This document shows positions 1 through 6,383 of a stretch of DNA of 41,890 nt, piece after piece. This DNA comes from Veillonellaceae bacterium (GTDB lineage Bacteria; Bacillota; Negativicutes; Veillonellales; Negativicoccaceae). The DNA lies in contig JALELM010000001.1 in assembly GCA_022771805.1 (NCBI GenBank), positions 1-41,890 of the forward strand, written 5' to 3'. Within the stretch, counting starts at the first letter, position 1. Every line of letters begins with the position of its first letter. The position numbers and the translations under genes were made by a program. Under the pieces are notes generated by a model. It ran no database searches and had not been told where the DNA came from. It saw only the letters and a program-made list of their open reading frames with translations.

Positions 1-30
1 AATTTTTGCCGATTTTTTGCCGATTTTAGG

Positions 31-64
31 AAAATAAAAAAGGGCGAGGCAGTCCGCCTCGCCC
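31..64 (-). terminator. Rho-independent terminator ending the leftward transcript
   Basis: Read on the minus strand, a perfect 9-bp GC-rich stem (GGGCGAGGC paired with GCCTCGCCC, 5-nt loop) is followed directly by a T-rich run. It lies 12 bases after the stop of the 74-aa HTH gene and so closes the leftward late or accessory transcript. Nothing coding was seen between it and the window edge. Confidence 0.9.
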
Positions 65-75
65 TCTTTCACCTG

Positions 76-300
76 TTACACTTCATTCCGTTTGCTTTGT
101 TCTTTTCCGTACAGTCTTTCCATGCCGGCGCGGGTGACCAGCCAAACCCCGCCCGACTTCTTGCATTCTTCCCCAACAAGAAGCCGCGGCGGGCGGCCTT
201 GCGCGCCGGTGCATAGCTGCTTGACGCTGTCTGCGTGCATCCCCCACCGCTCTGCCGCCTCCGCGGTGCTAAAAACATTATTAAGTATTGTTTTTTTCAT
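76..300 (-). CDS. Small helix-turn-helix protein (74 aa)
   Basis: A 74-aa protein whose N-terminal half (FSTAEAAERWGMHADSVKQ) looks like the winged HTH of excisionase/MerR-like DNA-binding proteins: a TxEAAxxWG helix, then a recognition helix. The central part (RLLVGEECKKSGGVWLVTRAG) matches the wing and DxR-type ending of such domains. It overlaps the preceding 45-aa membrane-peptide gene by 20 bases in another frame, and a strong terminator follows its stop. It is the last gene of the leftward run. It could be a regulator or an Xis-like directionality factor, but the integrase is at the opposite end of the window, so the role is open. HTH class is fairly sure; function is not known. Confidence 0.7.
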   Translation of the reverse strand: MKKTILNNVFSTAEAAERWGMHADSVKQLCTGAQGRPPRLLVGEECKKSGGVWLVTRAGMERLYGKEQSKRNEV

Positions 301-418
301 AAATCTTCACCCCGAAAACTAACACTGCAACAGCCAGAGCCACCAATGAAACCCACCGAAAGCCATTAAGCACATTGATGATTAGCATAAGCACGGATAG
401 CATTCCCCATTTTTTCAT
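281..418 (-). CDS. 45-aa predicted membrane peptide
   Basis: ATG at 418 opens a 45-codon frame ending TAA at 281. Residues 5-18 and 22-40 are strongly hydrophobic (for example MLSVLMLIINVL and VSLVALAVAVLVFGV), with a KK start and a charged YEKNNT end, so one or two membrane passes are likely. Its end overlaps the start of the 74-aa HTH gene, the tight packing expected of real phage genes. No good Shine-Dalgarno precedes the ATG, which lowers confidence. It might be translated by read-through from the 32-aa peptide transcript that starts near 588. No family recognised. Confidence 0.5.
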   Translation of the reverse strand: MKKWGMLSVLMLIINVLNGFRWVSLVALAVAVLVFGVKIYEKNNT

Positions 419-425
419 ATTTTCG

Positions 426-434
426 TGGTATAAT
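426..434 (+). promoter_or_regulatory. Extended -10 promoter antisense to the 32-aa peptide gene
   Basis: TGG followed by TATAAT at 429-434 is a full extended -10 element on the plus strand; no good -35 is seen. A transcript from about 441 would start with a stable hairpin (441-472: AGAGA/TCTCT outer arms, GGGGGC/GCCCCC inner stem) and run fully antisense to the 32-aa peptide gene at 471-569. This is the layout of a type I antitoxin RNA. The RNA end is not evident. Confidence 0.5.
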
Positions 435-470
435 AGTGACAGAGATTTCGGGGGCAGTGCCCCCTACTCT

Positions 471-569
471 CTACTTGCGCTTTAGCCACTGTACCAAGTC
501 GATTATTGCTTGTATAATCACGACTAAACTTGCCAGTGCGCTGAGCGCTTTTTCTATGTCACTATTCAC
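471..569 (-). CDS. 32-aa hydrophobic peptide, possible type I toxin or membrane peptide
   Basis: GTG at 569 is preceded by a textbook AGGAGG at 7-nt spacing and by a consensus promoter at 595-623. The product has an acidic start (NSDIEKA), a hydrophobic helix (ALASLVVIIQAIIDLV) and a basic end (WLKRK), the general design of small type I toxins and holin-like peptides. The gene is opposed by an extended -10 promoter at 426-434 reading across it, and its 3' side carries a GC-rich hairpin (450-464). No named family recognised. It could instead be an accessory lysis peptide, since it sits beside the spanin genes. Coding is well supported by the start signals; toxin function is inference. Confidence 0.6.
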   Translation of the reverse strand: MNSDIEKALSALASLVVIIQAIIDLVQWLKRK

Positions 570-594
570 CGATTCACCTCCTTTCTACGATTTT

Positions 595-623
595 ATTATA
601 TACGATTTCGGGTATAAAGTCAA
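595..623 (-). promoter_or_regulatory. Consensus sigma-70 promoter for the 32-aa peptide
   Basis: TTGACT (618-623), a 17-bp spacer and TATAAT (595-600) on the minus strand. The predicted start is near 588, just before the AGGAGG of the 32-aa peptide. Such a strong unregulated-looking promoter inside the prophage suggests expression in the lysogen. Confidence 0.8.
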
Positions 624-671
624 GTCTTTTCTTGAACTTTCGCACAAAAAAGAGCGAGGATTTCTCCCCGC

Positions 672-1094
672 TCATTTCACTGCTGCTGCCACCACGGCTG
701 CCAGGGCAATAATCTGCCACGCCCGCTTTTTACGCTCCAGACTTGTTCGCCGCTTGAGTTCGTCTTTCTTCCACGTTTCGAATGATTTCTCCGATTCTTT
801 CAAGGCTCGCTCGATCTCGTTCAAGGATTTCTCTTGCGCTGCCTGCAGCACTTTCAATCTCGTCAATTCCTGATTCAATCCGTTGACTTCGTTCTTCAAC
901 TCTTTCGACACTTGCTCCGATTTCACGATTAGCTTCTCGCGCTCGCTTGTTCGACTCTCCAGCTTGCTCCATTCTGATTTCAACGTCTGCCATTCCTCCG
1001 CCGTCAGTGTCACTTCCGCTCGGGCTGAGCAACCACCAAAGACCACCAAAAACAAGCAAGCCAAGAATACAAGCCACGACGATTTTCTTGCCAT
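672..1094 (-). CDS. Rz1-like outer-membrane spanin lipoprotein (o-spanin)
   Basis: A 140-aa frame that starts 4 bases after the i-spanin start and overlaps it through nearly its whole length in another frame. Residues 7-22 form a lipoprotein signal (LVFLACLFLVVFGGC), with a lipobox ending in Cys22. The body (about 25-120) is a charged coiled coil rich in Glu, Lys and Leu, and there is a short C-terminal hydrophobic stretch (AWQIIALAAVVAAAV). Known o-spanins are lipoproteins anchored in the outer membrane that pair with an i-spanin to fuse the two membranes at lysis. At 140 aa it is longer than lambda Rz1 and unusual in its hydrophobic end. One of the two frames could be a shadow, but each has its own localisation signal. 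Confidence 0.6.
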   Translation of the reverse strand: MARKSSWLVFLACLFLVVFGGCSARAEVTLTAEEWQTLKSEWSKLESRTSEREKLIVKSEQVSKELKNEVNGLNQELTRLKVLQAAQEKSLNEIERALKESEKSFETWKKDELKRRTSLERKKRAWQIIALAAVVAAAVK

Positions 1095-1098
1095 ACAT
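730..1098 (-). CDS. Rz-like inner-membrane spanin (i-spanin)
   Basis: The ATG at 1098 is 5 nt after AGGAG. A longer GTG start at 1128 would lie inside the terminator hairpin and is rejected. The 122-aa product begins MYGKK, then one membrane helix (IVVACILGLLVFGGLWWLL), a Ser/Gly/Asp linker, and a long Glu/Arg-rich coiled coil (about residues 35-110). That is the architecture of Rz-type i-spanins: anchored in the inner membrane with a periplasmic coiled coil that contacts the o-spanin. The o-spanin frame is embedded in it, as Rz1 is in lambda Rz. It follows the moron terminator, so it needs read-through or a separate start. Presence of spanins implies a host with an outer membrane. Confidence 0.7.
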   Translation of the reverse strand: MYGKKIVVACILGLLVFGGLWWLLSPSGSDTDGGGMADVEIRMEQAGESNKRAREANREIGASVERVEERSQRIESGIDEIESAAGSAREILERDRASLERIGEIIRNVEERRTQAANKSGA

Positions 1099-1118
1099 AG
1101 CTTCTCCTTTCAGACAAT

Positions 1119-1145
1119 GAAAAAGCACCCCCGAAGAAGTGCTTT
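1119..1145 (-). terminator. Intrinsic terminator after the 317-aa moron
   Basis: On the minus strand AAAGCAC pairs with GTGCTTT around a 10-nt loop and runs into TTTTTC. It lies 4 bases after the stop of the 317-aa gene and just upstream of the spanin ribosome site. With the promoter at 2126-2155 it makes the 317-aa gene a self-contained unit. Confidence 0.8.
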
Positions 1146-1149
1146 AATC

Positions 1150-2103
1150 TTAATCCGCGCTTTCCTTGTCCACAAAAAAGGGTAATGTCAAATTTTCCGG
1201 CCGTGGTATGTATTCAAGCACTTTTGTTACAAACCGATCTACTTTTAGCTCCCCTTTCTTGTTCATTGTTTGTTTCTCAAGCAATTCTATTTTCAACGAC
1301 ACCCCATTTGTAAAACTGATTTCCCCCTCATCAACACCTTTTATAAATTGGTCATCCAGAATAGTCGCCCAAAATTTGTTGCTACCGTCAGATAGTTTCC
1401 ATTTCAAACCTTCTTCAAATTGAGCACTTAAAATATACGCACGTATAATTCGAGTGGTCTCATATTCTTCTTCCGACAGTTCGGGATCCACCGGCGTAAA
1501 ATATCCTCTTTCTTTTTTATTCACCGATTCAATAGTTTGTTTTATGGTTTGTTTTGTGAACTTCTCCCGCACTTCAAAGCGTTCTATCCCATCCATATCC
1601 AACGGGATCAGCATCTCGTTTAACTTCCTTTGGATTTCCAAGGATTGATATAATTTTATAACTTGTACAGTTACTGTCGTTTTATCCCCATCTTCCGAGG
1701 TGACTTGATAGTGAGACTTATCCTCCAGCTTAAGAAGCGAGATCTTTCGATTACGCAGCCATTTACAAAACGCAATCAGACTAGTGATTCCCGCACATGC
1801 GTCCGCAAGAGATCGAATGCCGATAGTCGACAACACGTCATCTATACTAACACCGTGCCCAAAAACTAGTTGGAGTTGATCACCAAGTGTTCGTAAAACT
1901 TCAATGTTAATTTCAAACGATCCGCGCTCAAAATCCGAATGCACATATACATGTACTTTGCTATTCTGATTGTCAAGAATCTTGTTGCTTTCTTGAATTA
2001 AGTTAGATAGAGCAAGTAGTGCCGGTGCCAATAGATTAATATCCATTTTCCCACTATCGACAGCATCCCCACAATAAGCAACTTTTATTGTTGATGTAGA
2101 CAT
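1150..2103 (-). CDS. 317-aa cargo (moron) protein of unknown function
   Basis: A 317-aa soluble protein with no signal peptide. The N-terminal part (VDSGKMDINLLAPALLALSN, then a beta-rich stretch ending FERGSFEINIEV) resembles a family of uncharacterised proteins that I have seen in prophages and defence-rich islands. A hydrophobic segment lies near residues 95-115 (ADACAGITSLIAFCKWL). It is AT-rich compared with the virion genes. It has its own consensus promoter (2126-2155), an SD-like GAGAGGGGG, and its own terminator (1119-1145), and it interrupts the lysis cassette between endolysin and spanins. These are the marks of a moron expressed in the lysogen; superinfection exclusion or defence is a guess from context. 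Confidence 0.8.
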   Translation of the reverse strand: MSTSTIKVAYCGDAVDSGKMDINLLAPALLALSNLIQESNKILDNQNSKVHVYVHSDFERGSFEINIEVLRTLGDQLQLVFGHGVSIDDVLSTIGIRSLADACAGITSLIAFCKWLRNRKISLLKLEDKSHYQVTSEDGDKTTVTVQVIKLYQSLEIQRKLNEMLIPLDMDGIERFEVREKFTKQTIKQTIESVNKKERGYFTPVDPELSEEEYETTRIIRAYILSAQFEEGLKWKLSDGSNKFWATILDDQFIKGVDEGEISFTNGVSLKIELLEKQTMNKKGELKVDRFVTKVLEYIPRPENLTLPFFVDKESAD

Positions 2104-2125
2104 AGTGCCCCCTCTCTTGCTGTTC

Positions 2126-2155
2126 AGTATACCGATGAACTTGCCTCATCGTCAA
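2126..2155 (-). promoter_or_regulatory. Moron promoter
   Basis: TTGACG (2150-2155), an 18-bp spacer and TATACT (2126-2131) on the minus strand, with the start codon of the 317-aa gene 23 bases below the -10. It lies in the 66-bp gap after the endolysin stop, so it serves only the moron. Confidence 0.8.
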
Positions 2156-2169
2156 GATTTGCTTCCCGC

Positions 2170-2661
2170 CTATAAATAAGTCGCACCCCATCGCCGCGCA
2201 TACCACCTTGCTTTCCCCCGGATTTCATCGCCAAGCCCGTACAGATCCCAACGCATATCCGGGTCGTTGTCATGCAATCCGTAACCGTCTATGTCGGCGA
2301 TTTCCGCATGCGTGTACACCGACGATAGCGGGATGCCGACCTCGATACAAATCTTTGCGACCAGGCGCCCGGCTGTATCCCGCTGTGCAGGTGTTGGCGG
2401 ATACCCGTTCCAATCCACTACACCATCTGTTGAAATGCCCGCACCATAGGCGCAACAAAGCGCAATCCCGATCGACGGTGTATTGCGCCGCCATGTATGA
2501 TTGGCTCCCTCGTTCGGTCCATCCGCCAGCGACCGCATTACGTGTTCTTTACCGGCGCCGTCAATGCAGATGTGGTAACTTCCGAAAAGCTGATCATACC
2601 TGCCACCCGTATGATGCAGCACGATCATATTTTTAATCCCTCTTGCTTGCTCTGTATCCAT
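2170..2661 (-). CDS. N-acetylmuramoyl-L-alanine amidase endolysin
   Basis: A 163-aa single-domain Amidase_2/PGRP-type zinc amidase, close to T7 lysozyme in size. The zinc-site motif MIVLHHTGG lies at residues 12-20, a second histidine in VYTHAEIADIDG (about 114-125), and a late acidic stretch LHDNDPDMRWDL holds the third ligand region. It cuts the amide bond between MurNAc and the stem peptide. There is no signal peptide, so it depends on the holin encoded immediately upstream. It forms the lysis module with the holin and spanins. Family assignment is sure. Confidence 0.9.
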   Translation of the reverse strand: MDTEQARGIKNMIVLHHTGGRYDQLFGSYHICIDGAGKEHVMRSLADGPNEGANHTWRRNTPSIGIALCCAYGAGISTDGVVDWNGYPPTPAQRDTAGRLVAKICIEVGIPLSSVYTHAEIADIDGYGLHDNDPDMRWDLYGLGDEIRGKARWYARRWGATYL

Positions 2662-2671
2662 ATTCCCCTCC

Positions 2672-3328
2672 TTATCGTTTCAACTTATTAAAAATGTTCG
2701 CATTCAACAGTTCCACCAATTTATCCATATGCTTATTACCTGCATCACGCAAGTTTTCGGCAATGGAGATCGCTTCGTGATAACAGAAGTACCCGAGCGT
2801 GAACGTCATAACCGTCATTGGCAGCGGAATGTTCGTCGCTGCAAAAACACTATCGATATGCCCTGCCACCGCCAGACCAATACCGAACAAAATAAACTTG
2901 CTCATGTACCCGCCCATCATGATACGGGACGTCAGTTTCTTTGCCTGGAATGCCAGCAACACCCCGCCCCATTTGTCGAATGTGGAAATATCGTCCTGCT
3001 CCAGCCCCCTGGACAGCAAGTACTTATTCCCGATTGCCAGCCACTTCGTCAAAACATCTAAAGTAATAATCCAAAAGTACGCAACCGCCAGCGTGCCGTA
3101 CACGCCGGTCAGGTGCGCATAGGCTGCATCGCAAGCAATAGCCACCGCCCCCGCAACCGCTGACTTGCTCTCCCAGTTATGCGCCAACGACGCCCCGGCA
3201 TGCAGGAGATACTCTCCCGCATCCAGTGCGTCCAGCATGGCGGCAATAAAAAATGCACCGAGCCAACGGTGCGGTGTTGCCGAGCAGGCGCGAAGCTGTG
3301 CCCGCTTTCGATTGAAAAAACTCTCCAT
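2672..3328 (-). CDS. Phage_holin_4_1 (TcdE-like) family holin
   Basis: The ATG at 3328 follows AAGGAGC; a longer frame to 3439 has no ribosome site and overlaps the previous gene, so it was dropped. The 218-aa protein has a hydrophobic N-terminal part and a C-terminal half typical of the toxin-secretion/phage-lysis holin family: GTLAVAYFWIITLDVLTKWL, a conserved SRIMMGGYMSKF, a further membrane helix, then GYFCYHEAISIAENL and an amphipathic end. Family members are usually near 140 aa; the extra N-terminal about 90 residues are unusual and have hydrophobic Ala-rich segments. It makes the inner-membrane lesion that releases the endolysin encoded next. Confidence 0.85.
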   Translation of the reverse strand: MESFFNRKRAQLRACSATPHRWLGAFFIAAMLDALDAGEYLLHAGASLAHNWESKSAVAGAVAIACDAAYAHLTGVYGTLAVAYFWIITLDVLTKWLAIGNKYLLSRGLEQDDISTFDKWGGVLLAFQAKKLTSRIMMGGYMSKFILFGIGLAVAGHIDSVFAATNIPLPMTVMTFTLGYFCYHEAISIAENLRDAGNKHMDKLVELLNANIFNKLKR

Positions 3329-3350
3329 GGTTTGCTCCTTGTGTTGCTGT

Positions 3351-3899
3351 TTACGGGCGAATGAACTCGATGTCGGTGTCGTAGTACAGAGTGCAATGCC
3401 CCCATGCCTCACTATAAACTTCATCAGGTCCGTCACCATAATACGTAATCTCTGCTACAAGCACATCAACCACGTCTTTCTTGAATGCATATAGCCTGAA
3501 AGTTAGTTCTTTATCACTCTCATTTTGAATATGGTGGAGCACAGCCCCCTCAGGCAGGTATATTTCACGCTTCCTGCTTCCAATTAACCATAGCAAATCT
3601 CCATTGCCGTACTCGCTGTTATCTCTTAGTTGATACCACCCGCTTCTCGGAAGCGGCTTGTCTACCACCTCGCTAACCTTCTTTTTATCCCATGCGGTCA
3701 CCATCTTCTTCTGCACATATCTACGCACGCCCGATTTCTCAACGTACATATGCGTGTCGATTTTACTGTCCAGTTTCGCATAGTACTTGCTCCCGCCCTT
3801 GTAGACTTCTAACGGGTCTGTTCCCGCCTTGCTTTTATCCGTGGTGAGTTCCGCATACTCCACTTCACCATTCGGTCTTGTGATTTTCAACTGTGCCAT
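3351..3899 (-). CDS. 182-aa phage protein of unknown function
   Basis: A soluble beta-rich protein between the tail-fibre cluster and the holin. It begins MAQLKITRPNGEVEYAEL, and has aromatic-rich stretches (GDLLWLIGSRKREIYLPEG; AEITYYGDGPDEVY) but no motif I recognise. Its start overlaps the stop of the 48-aa gene by one base (TAATG), so the two are translationally coupled and follow the fibre. A tail-tip accessory or fibre-chaperone role is possible from position only. Confidence 0.8.
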   Translation of the reverse strand: MAQLKITRPNGEVEYAELTTDKSKAGTDPLEVYKGGSKYYAKLDSKIDTHMYVEKSGVRRYVQKKMVTAWDKKKVSEVVDKPLPRSGWYQLRDNSEYGNGDLLWLIGSRKREIYLPEGAVLHHIQNESDKELTFRLYAFKKDVVDVLVAEITYYGDGPDEVYSEAWGHCTLYYDTDIEFIRP

Positions 3900-4045
3900 T
3901 ATTCCACCCCCAACGTGATATCGTATATTTTCAGTTTATCCCCGACTATCAAAATACTTCCTTTCGGTAACGCTTTCTCCACTTCTACCGTCCGTACAAT
4001 CACTTCGGGCTTAATCCCGAATAGTTTCATCAGCCACTTTTTCAT
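3899..4045 (-). CDS. 48-aa protein coupled to the tail fibre
   Basis: ATG at 4045 is preceded by AGGAG lying within the last codons of the fibre gene; the stop overlaps the next start (TAATG). The peptide starts basic and amphipathic (MKKWLMKLFG) and continues beta-like (RTVEVEKALPKGSILIVGD). No family recognised. The tight coupling on both sides supports it as a real gene too short for many gene callers. Confidence 0.7.
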   Translation of the reverse strand: MKKWLMKLFGIKPEVIVRTVEVEKALPKGSILIVGDKLKIYDITLGVE

Positions 4046-4046
4046 G

Positions 4047-6383
4047 CTATATCACTCCTATTTTCGCCCCGTTCGGGAACAGCAGCTCATTGCTTGAATT
4101 GAATACGCTTGTTTTCTTTAGGTACGTATTAGACGCGTCCGTTTTTGTCAGGTACGTACCGGAAGCCCCTGTTTTCGTTAAGTACGTACTGGAAGCATCT
4201 GTTTTCTTTAAGTAACTGGCGCTGTCGCTTTCCAGCGTGGTGATACGTTGTTTATTATCTTTGACTTCGTCATACACCACGTTAAGCTCTTGGAAACCTG
4301 CCTTAGTTCCTAACGCATTGTTAAACATTTCGTGGTTAACGAACCGGTCGTCGGCTTGGGCTTTCGTGTACACTGTCGATTTGTCCACTTTATCGCCTAG
4401 CTTGCTTAGCACTTCAGACTTCGTGTACACGCTCGTCGCATTCGCTTTACCCGCAAGCGCATTCTCTGTCGTTGCCTTATCGGCCTTTGTGCCGATTTGA
4501 TTGGAAACCGTTGTCGCAAAGTTCGGGTCATTACCTAACGCCGCCGCCAGCTCCTGCAGGGTATCCAGCGTTTCCGGTGCACTGTTCACCAGATTGGCTA
4601 CCCGCCCGTCCACGTACTCCACGCTGGCATACGTGCCTTTCGGTTGGTACTTGGCATTGCTTTCGCTCTTGGTGTAGACGTCCGTTTTATTTGCTTTGGT
4701 ATTCATATCAATTGCCGTGGCAAATCGGTCATCTGCATCCGTTTTGCTGTACACATCCTTTGTATTAGCTTTCGTATTCAGCGCTGTGTTGGTAGCAAAC
4801 CGCCCGTCCGCCTCGGTCTTGGTGTATGCATCGACCTTATCCGTCTTTTTCAAAAACCTCTCGTCGGCCGCTGTTTTCGTATACACGCTGTACGCATCTG
4901 CCTTACTCGCTAGTGTCGTTTCGGTTTCGTCCTTGCCGGCAAATTTCGTTTCCGCCTCGGCGCGGGTAAGGAAATCCCCGCCCGCAATTTGCTTTGCCTT
5001 GTCTGCCGCCGCCTTGGCTTCATCCGCACTTGCTGCCGCCGCATCTTCGGAAGTCTTCGCCCGACCTGCCGCTCCTGTCGCCGCCGTCTCTGCCGTCCTC
5101 GCCTGCTCTGCACTGTTTGCGGCTGCCGTCTTGGCTGTTTGCGCCGTCTTGTTCGCCGCTTGCGCGTCTGTCTTTGCTTTCTGCGCGTCTGTTCGTGCCT
5201 GTTCTGCACCCGTGCGGGATTCTTGCGCCGTGGTCGCCGATTGCTTTGCTCCTGCAGCCGCCGTGGTCGCTTTGGTCGCTTCCGCTTCCGCACTGCTGCG
5301 TGCCACCTGCGCCGCCTGTGCCGCTGCTTTCGCCGCCGTTTCCATGTTTGCCATTTCCTCGACTTTGCCGGTCGCCGCCGCAAGCGACCGCTCCAGTTTG
5401 GCAACGGATGCATCGTAAGCGTTTTTCGCCGCTTTAACGGCTTCTTCCAGTCCGTCATACTTCGCCAACGCCCGGACGGCTTCCTCGCCGCGTGCTACGA
5501 TTTCTTCCAGTCCGCCGACTTTGTCCAGCACTTCCTTTGCGCGCGCGTTAAACTCGTTTTGCTTTTGCGCCAAATCGTTCCGGACATCGGTTTGGATTTT
5601 TGTTATTTCCTTTTTCGCTTTTTCCGTATCGGCCTGCACCGCCGCGATTTCTTTCCGGGCTTGCGCCGCCGCGTCTTGCGTCGCCTGCACCGCGCCTTTC
5701 GTCTTGTCCTCGGCATCTTTTGCCGCCTGTTCCACATCGTGCAGTGCGTGCTGTGTCTGCGCTTCCACGCGGGCGATACCGCCCGTTACCGCCTCTCCGA
5801 TTCTCGCCAACGAATTGTTCAGAACGGCTTTTCCGACGGCTACCTGTTCTTCCGCTCTGGTTGCGGCCGTCTCGGCTTTATTTGCCGCCGCTTCCGCCCG
5901 GTCTCGGATGGCCAGTAATACTTTCTTCTCGCCGGCAAAATCCGGTAAATCGACCACATCAAACCCGCTCGCATCGGCATTGTATTGCAGGAACGCAAAC
6001 GGCCGTCCGGCGGGGATGATACCGTCAAAACTGCCGACGCCTACCTGCACCAGTCCGTCTCGATTCATCTCCTGTATCATCATCGTAATCTTATCCAATG
6101 CCACCTCGATCCGGTCATCGGCAAAATCGTACTCTTGCGCCCGGGACGTCTCCCGCGCCAATTTCAGCCGGATACCGGTTGCCAGCGGCGCGCCGGTGGT
6201 AGGATACTCATACGACTTTTCGCTGTCGTGGTATTCGTAGTTTCCGGTGATGCGCTCCCATTTCCCGTCGCGCCCGACATAGCCGACCACATCCTTTGCG
6301 TCATAGTATCGGTACGGAAAAGGGAACGACCGTTGCCGGCCGTCCCCTACATACACGACGCTTGTTTTCGTCTCTTGAATCAT
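4047..6383 (-). CDS. T7-type tail fibre
   Basis: A 778-aa trimeric fibre. Residues 1-130 form the T7 gp17-like attachment domain (VVYVGDGRQRSFPFPYRYYD; later AQEYDFADDRIEVALDK). About residues 155-460 are an Ala/Glu/Lys-rich coiled coil with many AxxA heptads. About residues 465-650 hold repeated YTKxEADxRF modules common in phage fibres, and the C-terminus has three and a half 10-aa repeats of TYLxKTxASx type (4090-4215). The N-terminus should bind the tail nozzle and the C-terminus is the receptor end. There is no obvious chaperone or enzyme domain. Its start overlaps the stop of the giant upstream gene by 4 bases (ATGA). Confidence 0.92.
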   Translation of the reverse strand: MIQETKTSVVYVGDGRQRSFPFPYRYYDAKDVVGYVGRDGKWERITGNYEYHDSEKSYEYPTTGAPLATGIRLKLARETSRAQEYDFADDRIEVALDKITMMIQEMNRDGLVQVGVGSFDGIIPAGRPFAFLQYNADASGFDVVDLPDFAGEKKVLLAIRDRAEAAANKAETAATRAEEQVAVGKAVLNNSLARIGEAVTGGIARVEAQTQHALHDVEQAAKDAEDKTKGAVQATQDAAAQARKEIAAVQADTEKAKKEITKIQTDVRNDLAQKQNEFNARAKEVLDKVGGLEEIVARGEEAVRALAKYDGLEEAVKAAKNAYDASVAKLERSLAAATGKVEEMANMETAAKAAAQAAQVARSSAEAEATKATTAAAGAKQSATTAQESRTGAEQARTDAQKAKTDAQAANKTAQTAKTAAANSAEQARTAETAATGAAGRAKTSEDAAAASADEAKAAADKAKQIAGGDFLTRAEAETKFAGKDETETTLASKADAYSVYTKTAADERFLKKTDKVDAYTKTEADGRFATNTALNTKANTKDVYSKTDADDRFATAIDMNTKANKTDVYTKSESNAKYQPKGTYASVEYVDGRVANLVNSAPETLDTLQELAAALGNDPNFATTVSNQIGTKADKATTENALAGKANATSVYTKSEVLSKLGDKVDKSTVYTKAQADDRFVNHEMFNNALGTKAGFQELNVVYDEVKDNKQRITTLESDSASYLKKTDASSTYLTKTGASGTYLTKTDASNTYLKKTSVFNSSNELLFPNGAKIGVI
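4090..4215. repeat. 30-bp coding repeats at the fibre tip
   Basis: About four in-frame copies of a 30-bp unit encode the 10-aa repeat TYL(T/K)KT(D/G)AS(S/G/N) at the C-terminal end of the fibre. The copies share the plus-strand word GGTACGTA or AAGTACGTA. Unequal crossover could change fibre length by multiples of 10 residues. Confidence 0.7.

Noticed and set aside
1-30. TTTTTGCCGA repeated twice at the window start as a possible att site
   Set aside because: Only a short T-rich repeat; the matching sequence at the integrase side cannot be tested because the window ends inside int.
1098-1128. Upstream GTG start for the i-spanin
   Set aside because: The GTG lies in the terminator stem and lacks a ribosome site; ATG 1098 has AGGAG at proper spacing.
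3329-3439. N-terminal extension of the holin
   Set aside because: It overlaps the end of the preceding gene, has no ribosome site, and AAGGAGC precedes ATG 3328.
4696-5418. Long plus-strand Ala/Ser-rich frame inside the tail fibre
   Set aside because: It is the antisense shadow of the Ala-rich coiled coil; no ribosome site, and the minus frame has clear T7 fibre features.
4047-6383. Possible diversity-generating retroelement as in BPP-1
   Set aside because: No reverse transcriptase or template/variable repeat pair seen despite the BPP-1-like head; the fibre-end repeats are simple 30-bp coding repeats.
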